Source: Clostridium bowmanii
Lineage (GTDB): Bacteria; Bacillota; Clostridia; Clostridiales; Clostridiaceae
Length of the DNA: 41,404 nucleotides
Direction of reading: 5' to 3'
Assembly: GCF_018861315.1 (NCBI RefSeq)
Contig: NZ_JAHLDL010000037.1
Span: 1 to 41,404 of the forward strand
A program made the translations under genes and the position numbers. A model generated the notes under the pieces. The model did no database searches. It saw nothing but the letters and a program-made list of their open reading frames with translations, and was not told the origin of the DNA. Below, one piece after another: positions 34,383 to 41,404 of this stretch (position 1 is its first letter; each line of letters starts with the position of its first letter).

Positions 34383-34585
34383 TTTTTCTTATTTAATATT
34401 ACTCGTGTTACTAATAGATAAATAAGCAGATTACCTGGTGCATTCAACAGTGCAAAAATACCCCAAAGCCAATAGTATTTTTCTTTACGTCGCCTTGCAT
34501 CATAAAACACCCAAGTTCCTTGAATTAATACAATAGGAATGGCTATGGCTAGCGCTATAAATAGTGGATTATTTAAAAAGTCCAT
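34367..34585 (-). CDS. yxlD: Small membrane protein, YxlD-like
   Basis: The 72-residue protein has two hydrophobic helices. Between them lies VFYDARRRKEKYYWLWGIF, a pattern of a tryptophan-rich loop next to an FYDARRR motif seen in YxlD-type proteins. In B. subtilis YxlD acts with YxlE as negative regulator of SigY. The start overlaps the stop of the preceding gene by one base (TAATG), which couples translation. Assignment rests on size, topology and position in the sigY-type order. Confidence 0.7.
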   Translation of the reverse strand: MDFLNNPLFIALAIAIPIVLIQGTWVFYDARRRKEKYYWLWGIFALLNAPGNLLIYLLVTRVILNKKNKGSS

Positions 34586-34992
34586 TAAACTTCACTTCCC
34601 CTTTTTTTAATTGCTATTGCAGGTATTATTATCCAAGGAGTTAGTGTAACTATAATAATCTGTGAAATAATAAATATCCTAGGACCCATTTTAAGAGCGA
34701 CTATGGCACATAAAGAAAGAATTATAGTGGCGGATAATATAAACATAATGAATTCTTTTTTATTCTTACTATTTTCTCTTATATACTCCCCTTGCTCTAT
34801 TATGCTTAAGGTATCTATATCAAAATCGAATATATCTTCATTTAGCAAATCCATTTTCTCGCCGACAGAATTTAGTTTACTTTTAAAATCTCGATATTCA
34901 TCACTACATTTTGCATTTTTATCATTATTTTCATGTTCTTCATTATAAAATTCATCAATTATAGTGTTTTTAATTTTATCAGAATCCCTCAC
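34585..34992 (-). CDS. yxlC: Probable SigY anti-sigma/regulatory membrane protein, YxlC-like
   Basis: The 135-residue protein has a hydrophilic N-terminal half and two membrane segments near the C-terminus. The position directly after the ECF sigma gene, with the sigma stop (TAG) abutting this GTG start, is that of yxlC in B. subtilis, and the soluble-head/membrane-tail layout is expected of an anti-sigma partner. No zinc-binding anti-sigma motif (HxxxCxxC) is present. The N-terminal region is more acidic and longer than I expect for YxlC, so family membership is tentative. Confidence 0.6.
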   Translation of the reverse strand: MRDSDKIKNTIIDEFYNEEHENNDKNAKCSDEYRDFKSKLNSVGEKMDLLNEDIFDFDIDTLSIIEQGEYIRENSKNKKEFIMFILSATIILSLCAIVALKMGPRIFIISQIIIVTLTPWIIIPAIAIKKRGSEV

Positions 34993-35523
34993 CTATATAA
35001 TCTCCTCTCTTTCAATTTCACATATTATATATTTTATTGCATTATGAAGCCTTGACCTAACTGTTCCAATGGGACAACCCATAATTTCTGATATTTCCTC
35101 ATATTTGTAGCCATAATAGTGCTTTAAAATAAATACAGCCCTCTTCTCATAAGGTAACTTTAAAATTATTTTCATTATTTCTTGATGTTCATAATTTGAT
35201 ATTACAATATCCTCTACCTGTTTGCTCTTATCAGCTAAACTCTCCTCTATTAATTCATAGGATTTATGCTTTCTTAAATAGTCCCGGTAAACATTAGTAG
35301 CTATTTTTATTAACCAAGTAGAAAATCTTGCTCTAGGTTCAAATTTATTTATATTAATCACAGCTTTAAGTAAAGTATCCTGTATAATATCTTGTGCTAA
35401 ATGCTGATCTCCTACCATTTTAATAGTGTAGCCTTTTAAAATATTAATATTATCTACTAAAAGCGAATTTAATGCACTTTTATTCCCATCTTTAGCTTTA
35501 TTAATAAGCTCTAGTTCATCCAA
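34993..35523 (-). CDS. sigY: ECF RNA polymerase sigma factor, SigY-like
   Basis: The 176-residue protein has sigma region 2 (DQHLAQDIIQDTLLKAV, then FSTWLIKIATNVYRDYLRK, about residues 36-88) and region 4 (LPYEKRAVFILKHYYG, then a helix-turn-helix EEISEIMGCPIGTVRSRLH, about 120-165). This is the short two-domain plan of ECF factors. The start is TTG at 35523, with AGGGGTG 7 nt upstream and no nearby ATG. The five downstream genes match the yxlCDEFG order, which supports SigY. An ECF-type promoter just upstream suggests positive autoregulation. Confidence 0.85.
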   Translation of the reverse strand: MDELELINKAKDGNKSALNSLLVDNINILKGYTIKMVGDQHLAQDIIQDTLLKAVININKFEPRARFSTWLIKIATNVYRDYLRKHKSYELIEESLADKSKQVEDIVISNYEHQEIMKIILKLPYEKRAVFILKHYYGYKYEEISEIMGCPIGTVRSRLHNAIKYIICEIEREEII

Positions 35524-35543
35524 TAATAATCACCCCTAGCAAT

Positions 35544-35574
35544 ACTTTAACGCAAATTTCCACTAATAAGTTCA
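35544..35574 (-). promoter_or_regulatory. ECF-type autoregulatory promoter of the sigY-like gene
   Basis: TGAAC (35574-35570), 17 nt, then CGTTAAAGT (35552-35544), placed about 20 nt before the TTG start. The same elements recur before the yxlE-like gene. Identical 9-mers at the -10 of two promoters in one operon are strong support for recognition by its own sigma factor. Confidence 0.65.
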
Positions 35575-35846
35575 CTATATTTATTATAATCCATAAATAT
35601 TAATTTATTTTACTATTTTTATTTAAAATTCTTTTTTCCTTTTGAAAAAATGATATACATACATATTAATTTCCTCCATTATTCCATATCCTTTCTATTT
35701 ATGGTTTCAGTTTTATATTCTAGTCTTCATGTTAATCCAGGCACAAAAATAAGCCCTTTTAAATCTAGAGCTTATAATCTTTTATAACTTTTAGTTGATA
35801 TTTACCATCATCATCTTTAACCTCAAGCAATGTATTAATTCAACAG
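35575..35846 (-). other. Gene-poor region upstream of sigY with a 13-codon ORF
   Basis: The minus strand has an ATG at 35664 with a perfect GGAGG 8 nt upstream, followed by 13 codons (MYVYHFFKRKKEF) and TAA at 35625-35623. Further upstream, 35843-35765 reads as an open frame of about 25 codons ending LKVIKDYKL and looks like the tail of a lost gene. Neither is proven. I see no other structure here. Confidence 0.3.
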
Positions 35847-36269
35847 TTACTTGATTCGTTTTGAAATTGGATGATCTTCATTTAACTCTAACAAATCCCA
35901 TAGGTTCACGTATAAATCCTTAAACACCGCAACCATTCCATAGGATTGATCTTTGGGCTCTCTCACAAATTCTATTCCCCTTGAGAGAATTTCATTATAA
36001 TCTCTCCAAAAATCATCAGTATTTAAAAACAGAAAAACTCTACCGCCTGACTGATTTCCTACAAATGGCTCTTGTTCAGGTTTAGATGCTCTTGCAAGTA
36101 ATATTATGGTTCCCACTGATCCGGGTGGTGATATTACCACCCATCGTTTATCTTGCTCTGGCTGATAAGTATCTTCAACTAAATTAAAATTAAGCTTTTT
36201 TGTATAAAACTCTATTGCCTCGTCATAATCTTCCACGACAAGTGCTATATGAACTATTGATTGAATCAT
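35847..36269 (-). CDS. VOC (glyoxalase/bleomycin-resistance) superfamily protein
   Basis: This is a 140-residue single-module VOC protein. It begins IQSIVHIALVVEDYDEAIEFYTKKLNF, the standard first beta-alpha-beta unit. Candidate metal ligands are His7 in the first strand and Glu in the closing VNLWDLLELN strand. QPEQDKRWVVISPPG and GGRVFLFLNTDDFW fit a small-molecule-binding pocket. The substrate is unknown. I place the start at 36269 with GGAGTTGGG upstream rather than an in-frame ATG at 36314. It faces away from the FlK-like thioesterase gene. Confidence 0.85.
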   Translation of the reverse strand: MIQSIVHIALVVEDYDEAIEFYTKKLNFNLVEDTYQPEQDKRWVVISPPGSVGTIILLARASKPEQEPFVGNQSGGRVFLFLNTDDFWRDYNEILSRGIEFVREPKDQSYGMVAVFKDLYVNLWDLLELNEDHPISKRIK

Positions 36270-36424
36270 TTTCCCAACTCCTCCTCTTTGACTTTCTTTT
36301 TCAAGTTTATACAATCACTGTTTTTTCTTCTTTTCATATTTTTTTAGAGCTGCTATCCTATACTCTTAAAATCTTGCGTCATTATCCCAGTAAATTATTT
36401 GATAGATTTTCATAATGATGTTAG

Positions 36425-36430
36425 TATAAT
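36425..36430 (+). promoter_or_regulatory. -10 element of the FlK-like thioesterase gene
   Basis: TATAAT at 36425-36430 is a perfect -10, about 50 nt before the chosen TTG start. The -35 region is not convincing (TTGATA at 36399-36404 is 20 nt away). It also supports a start at 36480, because an ATG at 36399 would lie upstream of this promoter. Confidence 0.4.
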
Positions 36431-36479
36431 AAGTATTGGTCTAGTTCAAAAACAGCAAGCAAATTTGGGAGTGATAAAA

Positions 36480-36866
36480 TTGGAATTTAATTTTAATAAA
36501 GACATAAAATTCACCATGGAACAAACTGTTGGCAACAGTGATACAGCAAGTTATTATGGCTCTGGAGATTTAGATGTTTATGCAACCCCAGCTATGACGG
36601 CTCTTATGGAGAATGCGGCAAAAAATTGTATCCAAAAGGAATTGCCTGCTGGTTTCACAACAGTTGGAATAGAGATTAGTGTAAAACATATAAAAGCAAC
36701 ACCTCTTGGTGTGAAGGTTAGCGCTGAATCTATATTAGAAAAGACCGAAGGAAAAAAATTATTTTTCAAAGTAGAAGCATATGATGATATTGGTAAAATA
36801 GGTGAGGGAATTCATATACGGTACATAGTAAATTCAAAAGAATTCATTAAAAAAATATCACGTTAA
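36480..36866 (+). CDS. FlK-like hotdog-fold thioesterase
   Basis: The 128-residue hotdog protein has the FlK layout. TPAMTALMENAAKN holds the Thr and Glu and VKHIKATP the His that form the catalytic triad in fluoroacetyl-CoA thioesterase. The pattern of a long central helix followed by strands (VKVSAESILEK, KLFFKVEAYD, GIHIRYIV) fits. Most relatives are housekeeping acyl-CoA thioesterases of unknown substrate, so no fluoroacetate link is implied. I chose TTG at 36480 because GGGAG lies 8 nt upstream; an in-frame ATG at 36399 has no site and precedes the promoter. Confidence 0.8.
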   Translation: MEFNFNKDIKFTMEQTVGNSDTASYYGSGDLDVYATPAMTALMENAAKNCIQKELPAGFTTVGIEISVKHIKATPLGVKVSAESILEKTEGKKLFFKVEAYDDIGKIGEGIHIRYIVNSKEFIKKISR

Positions 36867-36892
36867 ACTGCAAAGAATTTTCATTGCAATTA

Positions 36893-36956
36893 AATGAAAC
36901 ATAAGACATAATGCACCCTTAAAAATTCAAGGGTGCATTATGTCTTATGTTTCATT
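36893..36956. terminator. Long bidirectional terminator between thioesterase and hfq
   Basis: A perfect 28-bp inverted repeat (36893-36920 and 36929-36956) surrounds an 8-nt loop. It lies between convergent genes and has T-rich flanks on both sides. The stem is unusually long for a terminator. Confidence 0.8.
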
Positions 36957-36973
36957 CTTTATATTTCCACCTA

Positions 36974-37222
36974 TTAAGGTAATGGACTTTCTTCTGAAAT
37001 GTCATTAAATGCTATTGGTTTTAATGGAGTTATGGTAGAAATTGCATGTTTGTATATCATCATTTGTTTTCCATCACAATTTAAAATCACCGTGAAACTA
37101 TCAAACCCTGTTACATTACCCTTCAGCTGAAAACCATTTGTCAAATATAAAGTAACTGGTATTCTATTTTTCCTTGCTCCATTCAAGACTATATCCTGTA
37201 AATTATTCGTAGATTTATTCAT
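36974..37222 (-). CDS. hfq: RNA chaperone Hfq
   Basis: The 82-residue Sm-like protein has both family motifs. Sm1 runs [19 protein letters not shown] (residues 29-47) and Sm2 is YKHAISTI (57-64), where His59 belongs to the U-binding pocket. The N-terminus [21 protein letters not shown] is typical of Firmicute Hfq. Hfq forms a hexamer that binds small RNAs and mRNAs. The C-terminal tail is short and acidic. GGAGGTG precedes the ATG. It follows miaA on the same strand, the common mutS-mutL-miaA-hfq order of clostridia. Confidence 0.95.
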   Translation of the reverse strand: MNKSTNNLQDIVLNGARKNRIPVTLYLTNGFQLKGNVTGFDSFTVILNCDGKQMMIYKHAISTITPLKPIAFNDISEESPLP

Positions 37223-37304
37223 AGATGCACCTCCACAATATATATTTTTAGAATATTCTATAAATGTTCTAAAAATCCTTTTAATTTTATGAAAATATAG
37301 TAAT

Positions 37305-38243
37305 TTATAATTTTTTCATAGAATATAGCTGACTTGCAATATACTCTACAATCTCATCATCACTGTTAAAATCATCTTTATCAATCCAATTTACTCTTGG
37401 GTCTTTTCTAAACCAAGTAAGCTGTCTTTTTGCGTAATTTCTGCTTCCTTGTTTAATCATTTCTATAGCCTCATTTAATGATATTTCATTGTTTAAATAG
37501 TACAGTATTTCTTTATAACCTATACCCTTCATTGATTGCATATCTGAATTATAACCCATTTCTTTTAATCTTATAACTTCATGGATTAAATTATTTTTCA
37601 TCATTATGTCTACACGGTAATTTATTCTACTATATAATTTTTGTCTATCCATATTTAACACAAAATAGTATACATTATAAGGAATATCTAAAACGTTCTG
37701 CTGCGATGCAAAATCACTCATGGGTTTACCACTTACTTTAAATACTTCTAAAGCTCTAATAACTCTTTTTAAATCATTAGGATATAATTTATTGTAGGAC
37801 TGTTCATCAATATCTTTAAGTAAGCTATGAACATATTCGTTACCTTGCGTATCTGCAAGCTTTGTAAGATACTCTCTATACTGTTCATCTTTATGAGTAT
37901 GTGCAAAACTATAGTTGTATATTAATGAATTTATGTAAAACCCAGTTCCACCAACTAACATTGGGAGTTTATTTTTATTAGTTATTTCTCCAATAGCAAT
38001 TCCAGCTCTTTCTTTAAATTCTGCCACACTAAAATCTTCACTAGGCTCTATTATATCTACTAGATGATGAGGAACTCCTCTCATCTCCGCTTTTGAAATC
38101 TTAGCAGAGCCAACATCCATAGATCTGTATATTTGCATTGAATCCGCTGATATAATCTCACCATTTAGTTTTTGTGCCAATTTTATAGAGATTTCTGTTT
38201 TTCCTATAGCTGTGGGACCTGCTAAAATAAATAAATCTTTCAT
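37305..38243 (-). CDS. miaA: tRNA dimethylallyltransferase
   Basis: This is a 312-residue enzyme of usual length that transfers dimethylallyl to A37 of tRNAs reading UNN codons. It has the P-loop [10 protein letters not shown] (residues 8-17), [15 protein letters not shown], the motif [16 protein letters not shown] and the C-terminal [20 protein letters not shown] precedes the ATG. It begins 14 nt after mutL and is followed by hfq, so the four genes are probably one transcription unit. Confidence 0.95.
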   Translation of the reverse strand: MKDLFILAGPTAIGKTEISIKLAQKLNGEIISADSMQIYRSMDVGSAKISKAEMRGVPHHLVDIIEPSEDFSVAEFKERAGIAIGEITNKNKLPMLVGGTGFYINSLIYNYSFAHTHKDEQYREYLTKLADTQGNEYVHSLLKDIDEQSYNKLYPNDLKRVIRALEVFKVSGKPMSDFASQQNVLDIPYNVYYFVLNMDRQKLYSRINYRVDIMMKNNLIHEVIRLKEMGYNSDMQSMKGIGYKEILYYLNNEISLNEAIEMIKQGSRNYAKRQLTWFRKDPRVNWIDKDDFNSDDEIVEYIASQLYSMKKL

Positions 38244-38257
38244 ATTGTCACCTTTTT

Positions 38258-40201
38258 CTATTGTATTCTTTTAAATCTCTTTTCTAGCTCATTTAGTGTA
38301 ATTTTTATTATCGTAGGTCTTCCATGTGGACAAGTAAAAGGTTCATCTATATATCTTAAATCATTAATTAATTTATTCATTTCTAATTCAGAAAGTTGAT
38401 TATTTGCTTTAACTGCTGCTTTACATGCCATTGTAGCTATACGGGTATATTTAATTTCTTCAGTTTTCCCCGTACCCATATTTTTTAAATTATCTAATAT
38501 CTCATTGAAGAGATTTTTAATATCCGGTTTACCAAGTATTATAGGAACTTCTCTTATACTTATTGTATTTTCTCCAAATTCAATAATATCAAACCCAGAA
38601 TTTTTAAATACGGCTTCATTTTCATTATAGTAGGCGTAATCTTCATGACTAAGTTCAATTACAGTTGGTGTAAGTAAAATTTGGGATAGCACCTCTGACT
38701 TTATAATCTCACTTTTATACTTTTCAAATAGTATTTTTTCATGAGCTGCATGTTGGTCAATTAGGTAAAGCTCATTATATGCTTCACCTAAGACATAGGT
38801 TTTATTAAATTGCCCTATAATTCTTATCTCAGGAAACTTTGAAATTCTAGAAATCCCATCCGCTGATTTTTCTTTACTCACATCATAATTATTCCCATGA
38901 TTCTCCCTAATATTTTCAGTTGTATCTTCATCTGCCAATTCATTAGCAGATTCACCCTGTGAAACCCTTGTAACTATTTCACCATTGGGCTTTGAATAAT
39001 GTAATTTCATAGAGTTATCTGTTTCATTGTTTAACTTTTTATATTTAAAATCCAATGGAATTTGGACACTCTTTTCTAACTCTTCTTTAACTTTTTCATC
39101 TATGACTATTCTGTTAAAATCATAAATATCTTTTTTTAAAGTATTTTTTTCAACTTCTGGGGCACTGTAACTTTCATTATTATCTTTTTCTTCCCCTACA
39201 GTGAAATTTTCTCTTAAACTATCACCAATTGCCGTATGCACCGCACCAAAAACAAACTTAAATACATCTTTATCCTCTTGAAATTTAATTTCAGTTTTTT
39301 GTGGGTGGACATTTACATCTATATACTCAGGAAAAATGTCTAAATATATTACAAAGAAAGGGAATTTATTTATAGTCAAGAAAGATTTAAATGCATTTTC
39401 TACTGCTGCAGTAATTAGACTACTTTTAACATATCTTTTATTAACAAAAATACTTTGCCTATTTCGACTTCCTCTACTTATTACTGCATTACCAACGTAT
39501 CCATGAACAGACATTATATCGCCCAATTTTTCAAAACCTGTAATGTTATCTACAACCTCTTTACCATATATGTATCTAATAGTATCGCAAAGATTTGTAG
39601 AACTATAGGTAGATAGGACTTTTTTATCATTATTCATTAGTTTAAAAGAAATTTCATTGTTAGCTAGTGCAAGTCTACCCAAAATATCTGATATTAAGGC
39701 TGCTTCTCTTTGAGGCGATTTTAAGAACTTTTGTCTTGCAGGAACATTAAAAAACAGATCCTTAACTTCTATGGTTGTACCAACATTGCATCCTATTTCT
39801 TTAACATAAAGTATGTCCCCAGAGCTCTTGGATATTTCTTTACCAGAGGAGGACTCTTTAGTTCTACTACTTAATAGAGTCCGAGACACTGAAGCAATAC
39901 TTGGCAGCGCTTCTCCTCTAAACCCTAATGTGTGTATATTATAGATGTCCTCAACGTATTTTATTTTACTAGTAGCATGTGGCAAAAATGCCTTTTCTAT
40001 ATCATCTATATGTATTCCACATCCATCGTCAATTACTTTTATATTTGTCTGACCACCATCAAAAATTTCCACAATAATGTTTTTAGCACCTGCATCTATA
40101 CTATTTTCAACTAACTCCTTTACTACGGATGAAGGTCTTTCAACCACCTCACCTGCAGCAATTTTATTGGACGTTTCAACTTCCAATATATTGATTCTCA
40201 T
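38258..40201 (-). CDS. mutL: DNA mismatch repair protein MutL
   Basis: The 647-residue protein has the GHKL ATPase at its start: [14 protein letters not shown] and TLGFRGEAL (residues 32-100), then the [13 protein letters not shown] lobe and the [11 protein letters not shown] motif. A poorly conserved charged linker (about 340-450) leads to the C-terminal domain. That domain carries [12 protein letters not shown], fitting the DQHA(x)2E(x)4E endonuclease motif, plus ACKAAVKA and CPHGRP, so this MutL should nick DNA, as expected in bacteria lacking MutH. AAGGAAGTG precedes the ATG. Confidence 0.96.
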   Translation of the reverse strand: MRINILEVETSNKIAAGEVVERPSSVVKELVENSIDAGAKNIIVEIFDGGQTNIKVIDDGCGIHIDDIEKAFLPHATSKIKYVEDIYNIHTLGFRGEALPSIASVSRTLLSSRTKESSSGKEISKSSGDILYVKEIGCNVGTTIEVKDLFFNVPARQKFLKSPQREAALISDILGRLALANNEISFKLMNNDKKVLSTYSSTNLCDTIRYIYGKEVVDNITGFEKLGDIMSVHGYVGNAVISRGSRNRQSIFVNKRYVKSSLITAAVENAFKSFLTINKFPFFVIYLDIFPEYIDVNVHPQKTEIKFQEDKDVFKFVFGAVHTAIGDSLRENFTVGEEKDNNESYSAPEVEKNTLKKDIYDFNRIVIDEKVKEELEKSVQIPLDFKYKKLNNETDNSMKLHYSKPNGEIVTRVSQGESANELADEDTTENIRENHGNNYDVSKEKSADGISRISKFPEIRIIGQFNKTYVLGEAYNELYLIDQHAAHEKILFEKYKSEIIKSEVLSQILLTPTVIELSHEDYAYYNENEAVFKNSGFDIIEFGENTISIREVPIILGKPDIKNLFNEILDNLKNMGTGKTEEIKYTRIATMACKAAVKANNQLSELEMNKLINDLRYIDEPFTCPHGRPTIIKITLNELEKRFKRIQ

Positions 40202-40221
40202 AATAAATCACTTCCTTTGTA

Positions 40222-40295
40222 TTTCTATAGCAACTTGGTACTTATATAGCAACTTCTCTCTTTCTATATCAAATACGTTATTTCTATAACGACTT
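40222..40295. repeat. Four degenerate tandem repeats of about 20 bp between mutL and mutS
   Basis: The units TTTCTATAGCAACTT, TATATAGCAACTT, TTTCTATATCAAATA and TTTCTATAACGACTT recur every 19-20 bp. The last unit overlaps the final codons of mutS. The first two share ATAGCAACTT exactly. They occupy most of the mutS-mutL gap and could be replication-slippage products or a binding array. Confidence 0.5.
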
Positions 40296-41404
40296 CGCCC
40301 TTTTAACTAGTTCGTAAAGTTTATTAAACCCATCCATAGGTGTAAGATTAAGGATATTTATATCTTTAATTTCCTTTAAAAAATTATCCTTTTCTATGTC
40401 TGTAAAACTAATTTGAACGGCTTCATCTTTTGCTATTTTAGATTCATAAGTTACAGCTACCTCTTTTATTGAGGTATTACCATTATCCCTCTTAGCACTT
40501 TTATTATTTATTTTCTCATTATGATCATTAATTTTATTTGATTGATTCTTCTTTGAAGTTTGCTCATGTATTAGATCAATTTCTGTTGTATTATTAAAAT
40601 TCTCTAGTACTTCTAAAATTTCATTGGCTCTGCTTATTACTTCTTTTGGAAGACCTGCAAGCTTTGCAACCTCTATTCCATAAGATTTATCAGCCCCACC
40701 TGGAACAATTTTTCTTATAAATACAATTTCATTTTGAATTTTTTTAACGGCTACTGAATAATTTTTAACTCCCTGAATCATACCCTCAAGTTTTGTTAAC
40801 TCATGATAATGGGTGGCAAATAAGGTTTTACTCCTTAAATTAGAGTTTTTGCAAATATACTCAATTACTGACCAAGCAATACTTAGTCCATCATAAGTAC
40901 TTGTACCTCTACCTACCTCATCAAGTAAAACTAGACTTTTATTGGTTGCATTTTGTAATATATTTGAAACTTCCCACATTTCCACCATAAATGTACTTTT
41001 ACCAGCAGCCAGATCATCTGAAGCTCCTATTCTGGTAAAAATCTTATCACAGATAGATATATCAGCAGACTCACAAGGAACAAAACTGCCTATTTGAGCC
41101 ATAATAGTTATTAGTGCCACTTGACGCATATAGGTGGATTTACCCGCCATATTAGGTCCAGTAATTAGTAATAGTTGATTATCTACTGTATCCATATATG
41201 TGTCATTTTCTATGAAAGTGTTTGGTGGCATCATTTTCTCAACTACAGGGTGCCTCCCCCCTTTAATATTAAAAACGCCCTTTGTGTTTATTTCAGGCCT
41301 GGCATAATTATTTTCAATAGCAATTGTACTTAAGGAGCTTAAACAATCAATTTCAGATATTAGCTTAGCAGTATTTTTCATTCTTTCTACGTGTTTTTCA
41401 ATAT
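40284..41404 (-). CDS. mutS: DNA mismatch repair protein MutS, C-terminal part (runs off the window)
   Basis: About 373 codons are present and the frame continues past the window edge, so this is the end of a larger gene. The ATPase domain is complete: Walker [10 protein letters not shown], the signature-like [14 protein letters not shown], Walker [13 protein letters not shown] and the ATHYHEL switch. GGRHPVVE upstream marks the start of this domain. A charged, Lys/Asn-rich linker precedes the final helix-loop-helix (dimer/tetramer region, [10 protein letters not shown]). It recognises mismatches and recruits the MutL encoded next. Confidence 0.96.
   Translation of the reverse strand, partial: IEKHVERMKNTAKLISEIDCLSSLSTIAIENNYARPEINTKGVFNIKGGRHPVVEKMMPPNTFIENDTYMDTVDNQLLLITGPNMAGKSTYMRQVALITIMAQIGSFVPCESADISICDKIFTRIGASDDLAAGKSTFMVEMWEVSNILQNATNKSLVLLDEVGRGTSTYDGLSIAWSVIEYICKNSNLRSKTLFATHYHELTKLEGMIQGVKNYSVAVKKIQNEIVFIRKIVPGGADKSYGIEVAKLAGLPKEVISRANEILEVLENFNNTTEIDLIHEQTSKKNQSNKINDHNEKINNKSAKRDNGNTSIKEVAVTYESKIAKDEAVQISFTDIEKDNFLKEIKDINILNLTPMDGFNKLYELVKRAKSL

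Overview
The window is strongly AT-rich and carries a Clostridium-type chromosome segment. The right end has the clostridial mutS-mutL-miaA-hfq order, and the left end has a carA gene behind a PyrR-type leader. Shine-Dalgarno sites are strong, TTG and GTG starts are frequent, and the gene products are firmicute families (DegV, PdaA-like deacetylase, DUF4003, a SigY-type ECF operon). I place it in Clostridium sensu stricto or a near relative. I see no rRNA, tRNA, CRISPR array or insertion sequence.

Layout. Positions 1-436 (minus) hold the start of carA and its leader. The leader has a promoter, a PyrR-binding motif, a 53-codon leader ORF and a terminator hairpin that contains that ORF's stop codon. 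Positions 510-8283 are small independent units: degV, a membrane-anchored protein, an MFS transporter, a YfcE-type phosphodiesterase, a helicase-like protein fused to a LexA-type peptidase, a PdaA-like deacetylase and a DUF4003 protein. Positions 8451-12014 encode a 1187-residue secreted subtilase. Positions 12134-12865 encode a TraX-like membrane protein.

Positions 12896-31683 (minus) are the centrepiece, an apparent 11-gene operon of nearly 19 kb. It encodes two zinc-ribbon GTPases plus a third degenerate one, two GAP1-type (GTPase-associated) proteins, two membrane-bound von Willebrand A proteins, a large tubulin-like protein plus a degenerate relative, and two related beta-sandwich proteins. 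Nearly every component is present twice, and one member of some pairs appears to have lost its nucleotide-binding motifs. The parts suggest a membrane-spanning, nucleotide-driven assembly: vWA domains outside, GTPases and a tubulin-like polymer inside. Computational work has grouped families of this type with NTP-dependent conflict systems, but I know of no experimentally defined function.

Positions 31955-32220 hold a 31-codon lysine-rich mini-gene with a consensus promoter and its own terminator. Positions 32279-35574 are a SigY-type operon in the Bacillus subtilis order sigY-yxlC-yxlD-yxlE-yxlF-yxlG, with two matching ECF-type promoter motifs, before sigY and before yxlE. Then come a VOC-family protein, a FlK-like thioesterase, hfq, miaA, mutL and the 3' part of mutS.
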